In this document: positions 1 through 11,500 of the stretch, piece after piece
Layout: every line of letters begins with the position of its first letter
Numbering within the stretch: the stretch's first letter is position 1
Assembly (NCBI GenBank): GCA_035041965.1
Contig: JAPYMA010001685.1
Coordinates: 1-64,000, forward strand
Source: Anisakis pegreffii
Lineage: Eukaryota; Nematoda; Chromadorea; Rhabditida; Anisakidae
DNA length: 64,000 nt
Direction: 5' to 3'
Translations under genes and position numbers: made by a program
The notes under the pieces: model-generated
What the model saw: the letters and a program-made list of their open reading frames with translations, nothing else
Told to the model about the DNA's origin: nothing
Databases searched by the model: none

Positions 1-2077
1 AGTAGTTCGTATCCGGGCATATTGACCGAATTAAGATCTGAAAGTAGATGCTCATAGTCGGTAATTCAGGAGTTATTTTGGTAATTCCGAGATTTTGGAT
101 GTTTTTGAGAATATTCAAACAGCGTCGACGAAAGCAAAGTATTTTTAGCGCATTTATTCGACAGCAATTGCTTAAATTTTCAATTGCATTCATCTCCTAA
201 ATGCACTGAACACTCAGCGACTTCATTCGTACATTCGGTCTCGAATTAACGCAGAACTTTTATAATGAACGCACAATTGAGTGAAATTAGGCGACGATCA
301 CAGTAAAATCACAGTAAATTAACACATAAATCGATAGTTCGATTGCATCGTGCACGTTGGGTAAATGGCGAGCAGTGAGCAAAATGTGTATGTGTATGAA
401 CAGCCAAGAACTGATCATCACGAGTGGGGTTCGTCAAGAAGCAACTTTTTAGCCGAGAGGGGCCCAAAGAGGAGCGAAACGGACGGGGGAGGGGGGGTGA
501 GGAGGGTAACCTTGACAAAAACGGCGAATTTACCGGAGAACGTGGTCCCCGACGAGCATTGCTCACGAGCATGAGGGGTGCGCAATCAGTGAGTATCGAT
601 CATCTTCGATGATTTGATATCAAAGATACTCGATACCTGATGTGATATTCACAGTGACAGTGACTTACCGTGAAGCGATGTCGCCGTGCAGAGAAGAGGA
701 ATCAACAGCAAAATTACAGTCGACTGCATTCGATCCGATATCCAATTCACAACTGATAATTGCAACTTTTGCATCCCAATTTATCAGGATAAAATTTTGG
801 TGTGTTAACAGTCAACAAGGAAGTTGACGCGTGAGGTGTCATCGACTTGTCGTCAACAACCCCACAAAAACATTTCGCATGATCATCGAAATGAATATTT
901 ATCGTAACTGAATAGTAGTCGGAATAGTAATGATAATAGTAATAAACAGTGATGATAATATGGAGAGTAATATTAAAATGTGTAATAGTGAGAGCACAGT
1001 AATTTTTGCGCATATTTATCGAAGTAATTGTGAATAATATTATTCATTTCGAGCATTTTTCAGCAAAACAACTGATCAGAAATCATATTATCTGATGCGA
1101 TTATCATGAATTGTTAAAGTATCAACATTTCATTAGACGTGAGGCTAAGGCCAAGCACTGAAACTTGTGCACAAGGATTCAGATTAGGCTGACTAATAAA
1201 CCTGAGCCTGAGAATTAGCTCAGTCCTTACGTCGAATTTACCTCGAGACTATAAGGTTAACACACCCTTCAAGCCGCCATACTCTATTAATATGATCTGC
1301 TCATTTATCAATAATTCACTGCAATCGGAATATGAAAAGTACCATTTTCAAGTCGCATGTATACTCAGATTTGTTCACTAAAACAGTGATTTTTTCATAT
1401 CAGATGGTAGAGGAGATTCGCTGCTATCAGAAAGAAAAGTACGCAAGTTTACGCAAGGTTCTGCTTGCTAGGCAGTGATATAACCACTATTGTTATCATT
1501 ATCATTAACAGAATATTTATTGCGCATATTTATCGAAATAATTATTGAACTGAAGTATTCATTCTGATGACTGTGTTTTTTGATGCGATTAGTCGTCGAC
1601 AATATTCATTTCATTGAAAACAAACCGCAATATATAATTTTATTCAAAAATCGTTCCGTCGAATGTGTGCCGAAATCAACAATATCCCAAATATTTGATA
1701 ATATCACAAATAATAACTGCATATCAAAAGTCTCAATAACATTAGCAATAATCATGTTAATAAAAATAAGTTTCGAGGAAATTCTCACAGTTCAGCACAT
1801 CAATTGCATTGATCTTAACCCCATTTCCATCCCCTGGCCAAGCATGCTGAGAGATTGAAACCAATACCGCATATTACTTATCACTCAAATGAACTGAGAT
1901 CATTTTGTTCAGATACGAAGGTCACAAAGACTAGAATTCAATGACACATAGTTGACGAACATACATACAATGTTATACGATTGTTTCTATTTTATTAATA
2001 ATATAGTTAATGTTGTTAGTGAAAAAAATTAGCATCAATTATAGTATAAATTAAAACTGATCATTATTAAACGTCCG

Positions 2078-2078
<1 letters not shown>
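1..2078. other. Intergenic, no gene seen
   Basis: No coding region with family resemblance or a convincing splice structure is visible on either strand. Short open frames are present, but their composition follows the AT-rich background. A (C/G)-rich patch near 480-510 is a short purine run only. Confidence 0.5.
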
Positions 2079-2127
<49 letters not shown>

Positions 2128-2128
2128 C
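2079..2128. repeat. (ATT)n microsatellite
   Basis: About 16 uninterrupted ATT units. This is the commonest simple repeat of the window and recurs at many sites. Confidence 0.95.
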
Positions 2129-2225
2129 AAATACCACCTGGATTAATTATTATAAAGGTAATCCAGCTAATAATCAATATGGTTAGTGCACTTATTAGGC
2201 CAAAAGCAGAGCTTTATTCAAGTTT

Positions 2226-2760
2226 CTAGAGATCTTCTCTTAAATCCACACGATCACTGGACGCATCTGTTGGATTCACGACTGTTTTCGCACGTCCTTG
2301 CGGTGCCTTCTCAAATGTTTCGAAGTCGCTGCGTGGAACTGAACTCGCATTCTTTTTGCAAATGAAATTGATGGGTCCAAACATCGCTACACTACCACTA
2401 CAAGTGTTATCATCTCATTGGCGTTCTTGAAAAATATTGATCAATGTACACATCGGAAATGGGGTATAAACGCCGTCTGGTTGACTCGGATACCAATCAG
2501 TATAGTTGAACGTTGAGTTATCTTGCCAGTACCACGCTGATTCAGGCGTATCCTGTTTACCACCGATCCAATATATACCTTCCGATGGGAATATCTCTGA
2601 AGTGATACACTCTGTGGAGCTGAGCACTTTGATCATTACTCTATTATTGTCATTGTTATCGTTATTGCTATAGAATGACATTGGAACACCACTAGACTGA
2701 GTCGCTGCTATACTTGCGATATCGCTAAAAGAGCACCAATGTCATCGATGTTGTCGGGCT
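2226..2760 (-). pseudogene. C-type lectin domain relic (minus copy)
   Basis: Minus-strand frame matching the middle and end of a C-type lectin domain, a secreted or membrane carbohydrate-recognition fold. Visible landmarks are a YWIGG strand, a WYW segment, a YTDWYPSQPD loop and a conserved Cys followed by Leu-Ile-Asn. The frame hits TGA at 2415-2417, where the plus-strand sister at 4740-5105 has TGG for the domain's conserved Trp. Beyond the stop the same frame stays readable (DDNTC, then NFICK) to a TAG at 2226, so this is one nonsense change in an otherwise intact module. Upstream, a CSFSDIASI stretch fits the first helix of the fold. No promoter or signal exon was found. An intron at the stop cannot be excluded but lacks obvious GT and AG. 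Confidence 0.6.
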
Positions 2761-3205
2761 TTTAATAGGCTTTAAAAAGCTTTTATCAGGCTTTTAATCA
2801 GGCGTTTTCTATCCCACGGAGAGGATAGAAATACAGACCCAAACCTTATCTTATGTGATTAACTTAATGCAAACCGTTGTTGATGAAGTTCCTTTCAACG
2901 TTTGAATGCACCGATGCGACGGTTGAATTATTCTGACGACAACCCGCAATAGCTTCATCGAAGTTGTATTCTTGGGATGCGTTCACTCCAGTGGCATATA
3001 TCTGCAATAGGACCACGGGGTTTCACGAGGAAGTAATGATGAGTGGACAGAAGAAGTGTCAGAAGCCAAATGGGGTTCTGAACTCAAGAAATACACTGAA
3101 ACGATCCAATCACAACTGTTCTTCTGTTATGGTGCTTTTATCACGGGATATTCCCTCTTCTGATATGTTGGAGGGCGTCAAAACCCGTCTGCTTTATTTC
3201 GTGAC

Positions 3206-3403
3206 TGGTCAATCTGCCTAAAGACATTTTGCCCAACGACTGTTTGCCTAACGGACAGTTTGCCTAAGAAAAAGTTTGCCTATTAGGCGAAATATCTATT
3301 GAAAAACTGGAAGTTAGGCAAACTGTGTTAGGCAAGCTGTCCGCTAGGCAATGTGTCTTTAGGCAAATGTCGTTAGGCGAAATGTCTTTAGGCAGATTGA
3401 CCA
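3206..3403. mobile_element. Palindromic element built of GCCTAA(A/C)G repeats
   Basis: The left end TGGTCAATCTGCCTAAAGAC is mirrored by GTCTTTAGGCAGATTGACCA at the right end. Both arms, about 90 bp each, are made of short units of the type TTTGCCTAACGGACA. The whole can fold into one long imperfect hairpin. It looks like a foldback or MITE-type non-autonomous element. The same unit builds the tandem array at 59.9 kb and a single-arm fragment at 23.8 kb. Confidence 0.8.
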
Positions 3404-3728
3404 CCTACCGCTCCCTTTTGTTCCTCAGTTATTTGAGCAAATCACATCAGTCATCCGTACATTAAAGCACTTCACGTCTAACCAGAAAATAACTGCAGAG
3501 AAGTGTTGACTAGCCTATGAATATCTGTGATACCGCATAACTTTGAAAATTCAACTCACCGCAAAATAGCACGAGTCCGTCTCGGCCAGATATGCCCAGT
3601 TTTCATCACATCTCGCCAACGCTTTCACTGAAATGATACGTAGTATGTTCCCGGAGGATTCATAAATTTGATGGAGAGGAATTTTTCGGAAAATTATTGA
3701 ATTTCCAAAGGACATTTGAAACGGAAAA

Positions 3729-4070
3729 CTATCCCAAAAATATACCCATCAACGGAAAGACTTCATTCGGATTGCATTGACACGGTTCGATGTGGAGATT
3801 ATTGGTGACGTCTTTGACAAAGATATCCCCGTTGCCTGCTAAGGGTGCCCCTTCGCCGGATGCATTCACAAAGAATTGTCTGATCATTTGGCACTCTCCT
3901 TCGGATACCATCACAAATCCCGCACATCTCACCCCTTCCGCCACACACTCACGACTACATTCATCGTGCTTTATCGTCTTCGTTGTCAATGGAATATAGC
4001 CATATTCTATCTGCTCGAACTTCACATACATCAGCAATTGTTCGCAAGAAACTGCTGCCATAACCAAAGT
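3729..4070 (-). CDS. PAN/apple-like domain exon, partial
   Basis: A minus-strand exon opened by a TTTCAG acceptor and ended by a stop at 3729. The roughly 113 residues show the PAN/apple cysteine layout: a Cys near the start (VSCEQLL), GYIPLTTKTIKHDECSREC, then VRCAGFVM and GECQMI. PAN modules are disulphide-bonded extracellular domains that bind proteins or sugars, and nematode lectin-like secreted proteins often carry them. The exon lies on the same strand as, and upstream of, the lectin relic at 2.2-2.7 kb, so the two may once have been one gene; the stop separates them now. The 5' exons and start were not found. The family call rests on cysteine spacing only. Confidence 0.45.
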   Translation of the reverse strand, partial: TLVMAAVSCEQLLMYVKFEQIEYGYIPLTTKTIKHDECSRECVAEGVRCAGFVMVSEGECQMIRQFFVNASGEGAPLAGNGDIFVKDVTNNLHIEPCQCNPNEVFPLMGIFLG

Positions 4071-4373
4071 CTGAAATGATTTTTGCGACATAAATACCAA
4101 CCTCGGCAGACCCATAGTGCATCACCGCTCTCCAGATGTCTTGACAATTCCGAACTTCTCTTATGTGGAGATTTTCGAAATCTCTTCCTTCCCATCCAGA
4201 AATCTGCTTGAAAATTTGGACGATAACCCACCAAAATTACTGCTTGGAGAATTATGACTGTCGCAATGAAGCAGTAATGGTCGTGTCAAAGTGAGCAATA
4301 CAATCCAAACCGATCCAATGCGTAGCATCCGGTTACCTTGCGAAGTATTTCACAAATATCGCGGATTCAGATG

Positions 4374-4525
4374 GTCATTTTTGAGATCAGTATCGCTCCA
4401 ATCATGCAGCATATCTGTACGATACTTCAGGTAAGTTGTGCTAACAGTATGTCTAGAGTATCGACTGCTGTGATAAGCAGTGAGAATTTATCCTTCGTGC
4501 TCTAATTACTGATCTCAAAAATGAC
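4374..4525. mobile_element. 152 bp MITE-like element with 18 bp perfect inverted ends
   Basis: GTCATTTTTGAGATCAGT at 4374-4391 is repeated exactly in inverted orientation at 4508-4525. The 116 bp interior has no coding potential. Size and ends fit a miniature inverted-repeat element. No clear target duplication is visible. Confidence 0.7.
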
Positions 4526-4739
4526 GATTCGATAACGAGGTGTCCGCATCCCTATTTTGATCTTTCAGCGACTATAAGGAGTTGAAAGCAACTGAGACAC
4601 GTTGAGTATCGCTTGGGAACTATCGTTGGGAAATTGTTTTTCGATGTTTCCGAATTCGATCACATTGAAAACAATGGTGATGATAATAATGGCAGTCATA
4701 GTAATGATAGAACTCCTCAGCTCTTGAGAGTGTATCACT

Positions 4740-5105
4740 TCAGAGATATTCCACTCGAAAGGTATATATTGGATCGATGGTAAACATGATACGCCTGAAT
4801 CAGCGTGGTACTGGCAAGATGGTTCACCGTTCAACTACACCGATTGGTATCCGAGTCAACCAGACGTTACCGGATCATTTCCGATGTGTATATTGATCAA
4901 TTATTCTCACAAAGGACAATGGGCTGCTAACATTTGTAGTTACTCGATACGTGGAGCGTACAATTTCATTTGCAAAATGAAGACGAGTTTAGTTCCACCC
5001 AGCGAATTCAAAACAACTGAGAAGGTACCGCAAGTGCAGGTGGAAACAGTCGTAAATCCTACAAAGCAATTCAGAGGTCATTTGGATTTAGGAGGGGATC
5101 TCTAG
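4740..5105 (+). pseudogene. C-type lectin domain relic (plus copy)
   Basis: Plus-strand frame closely related to the minus-strand relic at 2226-2760. It reads ECITSEIF, IYWIDGKHDTPESAWYWQDG, YTDWYPSQPD, FPMCILIN, then QWAANICSY and NFICK, and continues through a Thr/Val-rich tail to TAG at 5103-5105. The C-terminal half of the fold, including its conserved Trp and Cys residues, is intact here. Directly before ECITSEIF the frame has TGA where the minus copy has ACA, so upstream coding is cut. The upstream region is rich in GAT/AAT codons in both copies (an Asn-Asp run), which suggests a lineage-specific insert in the domain. Either a pseudogene or an exon with an unseen acceptor. Confidence 0.55.
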
Positions 5106-5171
5106 GAGCTAGAATAGGGCTTTTCTCTGTGTCCGATAAACATGTTTATCACAATAATAATCATAATAGTA

Positions 5172-5312
5172 ACAAAAACAATAATAATAATTATTATTAT
5201 TATTATTAGTATTATCATTTTGTCAATAACAATGATAATAATAATAATAAATAATAATAATAATAACAATTAATAATGATAATGCTAATAATACAAGTAA
5301 TAATAATATTAT
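5172..5312. repeat. AT-rich ATT/AAT microsatellite
   Basis: Imperfect runs of ATT, then AAT, with interruptions. It directly precedes the left breakpoint of the 4.2 kb duplicated unit. Confidence 0.85.
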
Positions 5313-6059
5313 TGATATATTTCTAAAAAAATTTATTGTTAGTGATATACCTTAATTCATCAGATATGAGTCACTGACTCCTAATCACTGCGAGCTTCGC
5401 ACTTGAAGGAACTGATTTGGGACTTGGGTGCGGCGGATGACTTGAGGGCACTTGAGATAAAAGTGGCGTGCAGACTTAGTCTTTTCCTCCCAAAGAAATG
5501 GTACAGGAATGGGATCGAAATTCAATTTTCGAAGAGTTTCCAAAACCAAGTGGAATGCGAGAGCAGGCTTTGGGAGGAGGGTTCTGTCCAACAGAGAGGG
5601 GATGTAAAGATTAGATTCAGTGAAATATATTTCGTGGTCTTGAGCGCAATTTCAGCAGAGTGGATACTTTTGAATGCTAATCGCCACTCAGAAAATGAAT
5701 GAAAAAACCCATCACGTTCCAATCACAACGCCTTATCCAATGTGATCTGTAATAATGTACCGTTTCTATACTGAAGTTATAGATTAAAATTGGCTTTTGC
5801 ATGCACATCAGCTAATAAAACCAACTGATCATTGCAAATGACACTTCATTTGTATACTCCAATGCTCTCTCGTTTAGGCAAAAAAAGTATTCACCACGAC
5901 CTACTCTCAGTATACCTTAGCTAATATACGTTAGCCGCAGACACTTGAATTCAGTCCTTCCTGCTCACAATTTATAATAATGCCATGCAAGGATATGGAG
6001 ATGATTGCACAGACGGTGAGCAGTCAACAGACTCTTTATTGGCACTCTGTATCAGCAAG

Positions 6060-6643
6060 TTAAACAAGACACCCACACATCAATGAAATTAAAGCGTTCA
6101 TCATATAAAGCAGAACATTCGAATCGTCCCCAGTAATATCCGTAAAAAACACCACATAATAGTATCGCCTTTGTTTTGTCAACATCCCTCCCTCGCTCCA
6201 CTCATCTATCAGCGATATGATGGTCGATTTGGGAAACTCGTTATCGCTTGCCTGAATATGAAGCAAATGAAAGGCTAAAAATTTAAATGAATCAAACAAT
6301 TTTACACATTCCAGCCATCTATCCTAAAAACGAACTGCACTGGAAATACCAGCATTCAAGATAATGATTATTATGTGAAATCATTGCTGTGTGGAATAAT
6401 TGATCTTTTCCAAAAATGTGTGCAATCGAAATAGGTGTGCAAATAGAAATGCGATTAAGAAGTATACCTGCATGTCTTGCTGTGCAGCGAACGAAATCTA
6501 GAAAGGCATTTGTGCAGTTTTGGCAATTGTTGAAATTCCGTTCGCACTCCGTGTGAACTGAAATTCAACTGCGTTTTCAAAAGGTTTTCAACTTTACCTG
6601 CGAATCTCTTAGTTTCATCCCGATTCGGCGAAATTTCGGCCAA
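6060..6643 (-). other. Conserved open segments downstream of the secreted gene, copy 1
   Basis: Two minus-strand open segments are kept almost unchanged in all three copies of the unit. The first (6643-6455) holds VENLLKTQLNFSS and KCLSRFRSLHSKTC and ends at a possible GTATAC donor. The second (6299-6060) holds FPKSTIISLIDEWSEGG and YYYVVFF and ends in a stop. Joined at GTATAC and a GATAG acceptor they would read Cys-Arg-Trp-Leu-Glu-Cys in frame. The first segment has no ATG and is preceded by an in-frame TAA, so it must be an internal exon or not coding. No family is recognised. Confidence 0.3.
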
Positions 6644-6704
6644 TTAATCTGAGACGAAACAAGCGAATGATAGATAAATCAAGGAATGTGTCAATGCTCA
6701 GTAG

Positions 6705-7609
6705 CTATGCAATGATATGATTATCCGGCGATGCAAAAAGTGCTGAATATTCACGAACAGTGACACCAAATTTGAAGAATATTGACCCAGATGTAGCTCC
6801 GTGTTTTTCGGATTTTATGTCCAGGGCTTCAGTTCCGCCGAACCTAGTTCCAACTCCACATTTTTCGATATTTACTTCCAAGTTTCAATTTTCGTCTGGT
6901 CTGCTATGCACTTGGATAAATTGATCAGTTATTTTCTATCATACCTACGGCTAATATTACTGAAAATCATCGGTGCGGGGTTTCATTTATTGAAATGAAT
7001 CAGCCGTAATTTGATGACCCATTGGATGGCTCAGTTATACGGTAATGCTGTTCACGAGGAAACACAGCTGAGAGTTTATGATTGAGGTTGCAGCATCGAA
7101 CAAGGATTTCTGGAATTGTAAGCTGGCTCGTTGGTATGGAAAACTATTGGCTTCTAAATTTTTGAATGCGCCAAGCAATTGTTAACGGATTTCCCACCTC
7201 TAGCCACATAATCCAAACCACCGGCACTTGCCACTGTTGTCGTTGTTGTTGGACGACGCTCTAAAAATAATTATTTGATCAGAGAGTGGTATCTTCACGA
7301 GATTTTACCACTTGGTAAATTCAAACAAAAATATTCGACTGATCAAAACTGCTCAGTGGGCTATTCGGTTGATCAAACTATTCGACTGATTAAACCATTC
7401 TGCCAACTGCCAAACGAAGTTAGTTTCAACAGCTAGCGCCTCGTCAAGAAGAACTGATGCTAAAATTGCTAGCGGAAAATCTAAACGTATATAATGGAAG
7501 CATGTTGATATTGCCGAATTTTGGTCCAAGCAATGAGCTCACCGATATAAAGACACGTACAAACGTGAAGAAGAAGAATCAGGAAGACTCCAAAGTTGCG
7601 CTGCATCAT
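6705..7609 (-). CDS. Unrecognised small secreted protein, copy 1 (spliced)
   Basis: Exons inferred on the minus strand: 7609-7543 (67 nt), 7260-7198 (63 nt), 7153-7041 (113 nt), then about 6910-6705. Exon 1 begins MMQRNFGVFLILLLHVCTC, a textbook signal peptide, and ends at GTGAGC. Exon 2 starts after TTTTTAG with a Thr run and SAGGLDYVAR. The 44 nt intron to exon 3 and phases 1/1/0 are consistent. Exon 3 reads SFPYQRASLQF and AATSIINSQL. The last part holds GGTEALDIKSEKHG and FKFGVTVREYSALF and stops at 6705-6707; a 32 nt GT-AG gap inside it is unusually short and unsure. The three exon lengths and boundaries are identical in the copies at 18.3-18.9 and 22.0-22.5 kb. The likely product is about 150 residues, exported; no family recognised. 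Confidence 0.5.
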
Positions 7610-7680
7610 GACGAACGCTGATACGTTTTGATTACGATCTCAGCATTCACTGCGCTTTTAAGCACAGTTTGAAGCAAAGG

Positions 7681-7926
7681 TTAATCCACAAAAAGTTCAT
7701 TATTATCATCGTCGTTTTCTCGTGTTCTCAAATCTATTTCAGTGTACTCTAACACTATCGCAACGCTCCATATTCCGGCTAATTTTATTTGGATGCTTTC
7801 TGTCGCTATTGATACTCTCGTAATCGTGATACGGAATTGTATCTCTTTCGCATTTGTGATTACACCGACTCTTGTGTTATCTATGATTATTTGATTATTT
7901 CGAGTGAAACTGAATACGTGGCCCAC
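7681..7926 (-). other. Open segment upstream of the secreted gene, copy 1
   Basis: 81 codons rich in alternating hydrophobic residues (ITITRVSIATESIQIKL), ending 72 nt before the ATG of the secreted-protein gene on the same strand. The sister at 19.1-19.3 kb extends it upstream (KVHFHHTVENDTSLRRNAD) but stops early. In this copy an 8 bp insertion near 7935 breaks that upstream part. The close spacing would suit a nematode operon or a last exon, but no function can be named. Confidence 0.3.
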
Positions 7927-8341
7927 TAGTGCAGCATCAGCATATCAGCATTTCTCCGTAAACTGGTATCATTTTCAACCGTATGATGAAAATGTACTTT
8001 TTTAGGTATTGATGCATCGCGTGAAATTCTACATGAAATCGAAGTGATCATTCAGTTTAGAATGACAAGTGATCTGATATTAAGACATTTGGCAGCAGAG
8101 TTTTTTACAATACAAAGTGATAATGATGACGCAATGCACTGTGGGGTAGCAAATTTGATTGTTCACATCTGATAGCGATGATGATGATTTGTCAATTATT
8201 CGACGTGGCAAAGCACAACACCCATCAACCAAGTTGCGATAATAATGGCTTTGTGGTGTTGGATAGTGACGTGTACTGAATGAAAGTATTTCATGCAAAT
8301 CAGCTTCATAAGTAAATTTTACTGGTTAAAAATTTAAGCCA

Positions 8342-9160
8342 ATGAAAATTTTGACTCCCCAAACAATTTTTGACTTGATAAACCTGTGGTCGTCACACTG
8401 GCTTTCACCACTTGCTCGAAAAAAAGCAAAACTGATTAGTATTGGTAAGAGCAATCCCAACAGTCCACTCAAAATTGAAGATCAAGAGCTTACATCCTCC
8501 TCATCCGTCCGAGATCTAGGCGTTATAATTAATTCCAATTTGAAATTCCACCAACATATATCCACCTTAGTCAAAAAAGCCAACACCCGTGCATCACTCA
8601 TATTCAGATCATTCAGATGTAGAGATTTATCTCTACTAAGCAGATTATTTACAACCTATGTTCGTCCAATTCCAGAATACGCCTCCGCCCTCTCCCCCTG
8701 TGATCCACACAAGGACATACAGGATGTTAATATAATTGAAAATGTTCAAAGAAGATACACCCGTTACATCTTCAAGAGAAATTGTGGAGATTTTCGTGAT
8801 GTACCTAAATACCACGAGAGACTAACAATATTAGGATTAGAAAGTTTAGAACTGCGAAGATTTTATACTGACCTTTGTATGGCCTATAACATCATTCAAC
8901 ATCAAATCGATCTCCCAATGAATGAATTCTTCGAATATTCTCCAACTATTGAAAGAACCCGCCATAATAATTCTTTTAAACTCACTGTTAAGCGCTGCAA
9001 ACTAAACATTGCTAAATTCTCCTTCGCAAACAGAGTCGTCAAAGCCTGGAATTTACTCCCCCAAAATATTGCAACCTCCAAATCGCTTCAAACATTCAGA
9101 TGCAGACTGCGATCTATCGCAACTGAAGAAATCGGGTTTTTGTCGTTGATAAAATTCTGA
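8342..9160 (+). pseudogene. CR1/Jockey-type retrotransposon, C-terminal RT tail, copy 1
   Basis: 272 codons matching the end of a non-LTR reverse transcriptase: SVRDLGVIINSNLKFHQHIS, KKANTRASLIFRSFRCRD, TTYVRP followed by YASAL, VQRRYTRYIF and LGLESLELRRF, ending in a stop at 9158-9160. This is the thumb and C-terminal region only; the endonuclease, fingers and catalytic YADD box are absent, so the element is 5' truncated. A roughly 350 bp 3' UTR follows and ends in GCGAATAAAATATT plus an ATT array, the usual simple-repeat tail of such elements. The frame is open, but the enzyme cannot be functional alone. Confidence 0.85.
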
Positions 9161-9508
9161 GAAGCAATTAACATGATTGAATTCAAAATGTTGATTAACT
9201 TCATTCCCTTATTAATTGTTCTTGTAATATATGAGGCGTGTTGTTGAAAGTGTACATAACTTCTCATTTGATATCTTTCATGTTGTTATCATAATATGTA
9301 CAATGAAAATATTTCATGTTATTATCATAATACGTTACAACGGCGATATTATAATCTCACTGCCATTGTACGATAATATATTCAAATTGTTATTCTCCTT
9401 TGCCTGTTTTAAAATCGTTTCTTCCTGCCCAGCAGTAGTTGGGGTAGTATGTTTGCCAGATAGTAATAGATTATATTGTGCTACATTATACATATTGACA
9501 TGCGAATA

Positions 9509-9553
9509 AAATATTATTATTATTATTATTATATATTATTATTATTATTATTA
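9509..9553. repeat. ATT tail of the retrotransposon
   Basis: ATT units follow the polyadenylation-like AATAAA at the 3' end of the reverse-transcriptase element and mark the right end of copy 1 of the duplicated unit. Confidence 0.85.
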
Positions 9554-9559
9554 AGCAAA

Positions 9560-11210
9560 GGTTATGCGAATAAAATTATTAAGCAATAAAATATTATCCA
9601 AAACAAAATGTTCAATGTTCAACGCTCAATGTTCAATATGTGAATCTCTACTTACACAAAATCTGCTTCATGTGATGTTATAGGTGAGTCATTTTCGTCC
9701 GCTTTTACTGTACGTAATTATTTAAGAATTGATCATCGAAGAGAGCAATCCGAAGACACTCTCATACTCATCCGAATAATCAATGTGCAAAAAAATTATA
9801 TTTTGCAATGCACTGCTTCCAAAAACAAATCAGATCACATCCCTCAATAATCACTCGAAAAAACCGCAACGAGCGCCTTGTGGTGCAACCGACTAACCGA
9901 TCACCACGGCATTTCTGCAGTTTTGTCCATTCAGCTATTCGAATCATCCAGGAATGATCATGCGACACGATTACCAATCCGTATGTTTCATTGTTATGTG
10001 AATTCATCTACTGTATGATGCTCATATGCAAGCGTTGTTATCAAGTCGAATATTATCAATGTTATTTGCATCACTATTATTAAATATATGCCTGTTGTTG
10101 GTCGATGACATGCATTTCGTTAGGTCATGCGTCATCAGTGAATCATGATTAGCAATCTGTTTATTTCATTAATGTGCTAATTTCTCCGCTCTTTGATGCA
10201 TATTCCATTTTCATACAAACCAATGTTATTATCTGTCTTATTTATATGATTATGATTTTCAGAATTATAATTGTGATTATTTCCGCTATTTTCATTATTA
10301 TGGCTTCTATGATTGTCATTTTATTATCATCATCAATATTAATGAAGTTATTTTCATTGTCCTTATCAGCGATTGCACTGTTATCATTATTTTGATATCG
10401 TTACTACTGTAATGGACATGACTACTATTATTATCATTGGTATTGCTATCAGTTTTTAGCTTTAATTTATGCTTTCCACACTTCCTCCTGTTAAACTGGT
10501 GATAATGTTTCTGTTCATTTTGTTCCTTGATCATAATTAGGTCATCTCTTTGTTATTCCGATTGTTTTCATTGCATCAATCAGCTGTATTCTTCAACAGT
10601 AGCTCTCTTAAAAGCTCTCCACTGTTCTCATTTCTTCAGTATGTTCGTGGAAAATTTTTGTGGGAGGCAGCTATGCTCATTGTTAATCTATGAGGATATG
10701 AAGCAGTAATATCCAGTGACTAATCTCAAGCTTGATGCCCACGTGGTTATTCAGGCAAGGAGCGAATGTTTTGCTCTGATCGCTCTGATCGATCGGTAGA
10801 ATGCTTACCGCTGCTGCGGTTATTCGATGTATCAGCATCGGCTATGTTTAATTTTGCGAAATATTTATGGCAATAGGCATTCATTATTACTTGGTTGTGG
10901 AGTGTTTAATACGTCGATAGGTATCAATCTATTTGGTTACATTAATTTCTCATTTTTGATCCCGAAAGAAAGATACTCCAAACAGCTAATCTGAGCAATC
11001 GTTGGATGCATGTATAATCGATCAAGCAGAATGCATTTTCGGGCCCCTTTTGAGTCCCTCTCCTTACAGTTCAATAGGCAGTTAAGAAGAGTAGACCGAA
11101 ACCTTTGTGTTCATCAAATCTCACGCCTGGAAAAATGAGGAGAGATGTGGCAGAAGCGATATCTGAACTGAAAATATCTCCACTAAAAAAAAGCCGAATA
11201 TATGATTATT
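9560..11210. other. Intergenic, no gene seen
   Basis: AT-rich sequence with runs of ATTAT and TTATCAT. Open frames are Ile/Ser-rich shadows of the repeat composition. Confidence 0.5.
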
Positions 11211-11214
11211 ACCT

Positions 11215-11500
11215 GGATTGCCCAGGTAGTCAATGTTTGCAACGTTGCTGGCCACAGTGCTCGTGTTTCCGTTCGTTTTGTTTTAGTCTTAATTGACGCC
11301 ACTCCACCGGCTAGGCGAGCAGGTGAACCGAACACATGCACTCATCAAACGAGCAATTAATCAGTTGCCAATAACACTTTCTATAATTAAACGTAGCCGA
11401 ATGTCAATCTGATAAATTATCATAAAATAAATATTCTGCCGAACGCTCAGAGCGATTAACAAAACAACCGCTCGATATGCAGTTAGCAATTAATCGACAA
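11215..11500. repeat. Dispersed repeat with RTE-tail-like end, copy A
   Basis: Begins with a segment like the RTE 3' end (AACGTTGCTGGCCACA) and continues through CGGCTAGGCGAGCA and ACAAAACAACCGCTCGAT. The same order recurs at 32515-32810 inside intron 4 of the CHY-finger gene. Probably a non-autonomous retroelement sharing an RTE tail. Confidence 0.6.

Larger units (their letters stand above)
5328..9553 (+). repeat. 4.2 kb duplicated unit, copy 1
   Basis: Nearly identical, base for base over long stretches, to 16610-20790 in the same orientation. The shared left end is AAAATTTATTGTTAGTG. The shared right end is the 3' simple-repeat tail of the reverse-transcriptase element at 8.34-9.51 kb. 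The central part, about 5923-8335, also recurs inverted at 21.2-23.66 kb. The unit contains, on the minus strand, a spliced secreted-protein gene plus conserved open segments at 6060-6299, 6455-6643 and 7681-7926. On the plus strand it carries the reverse-transcriptase tail. Confidence 0.9.
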
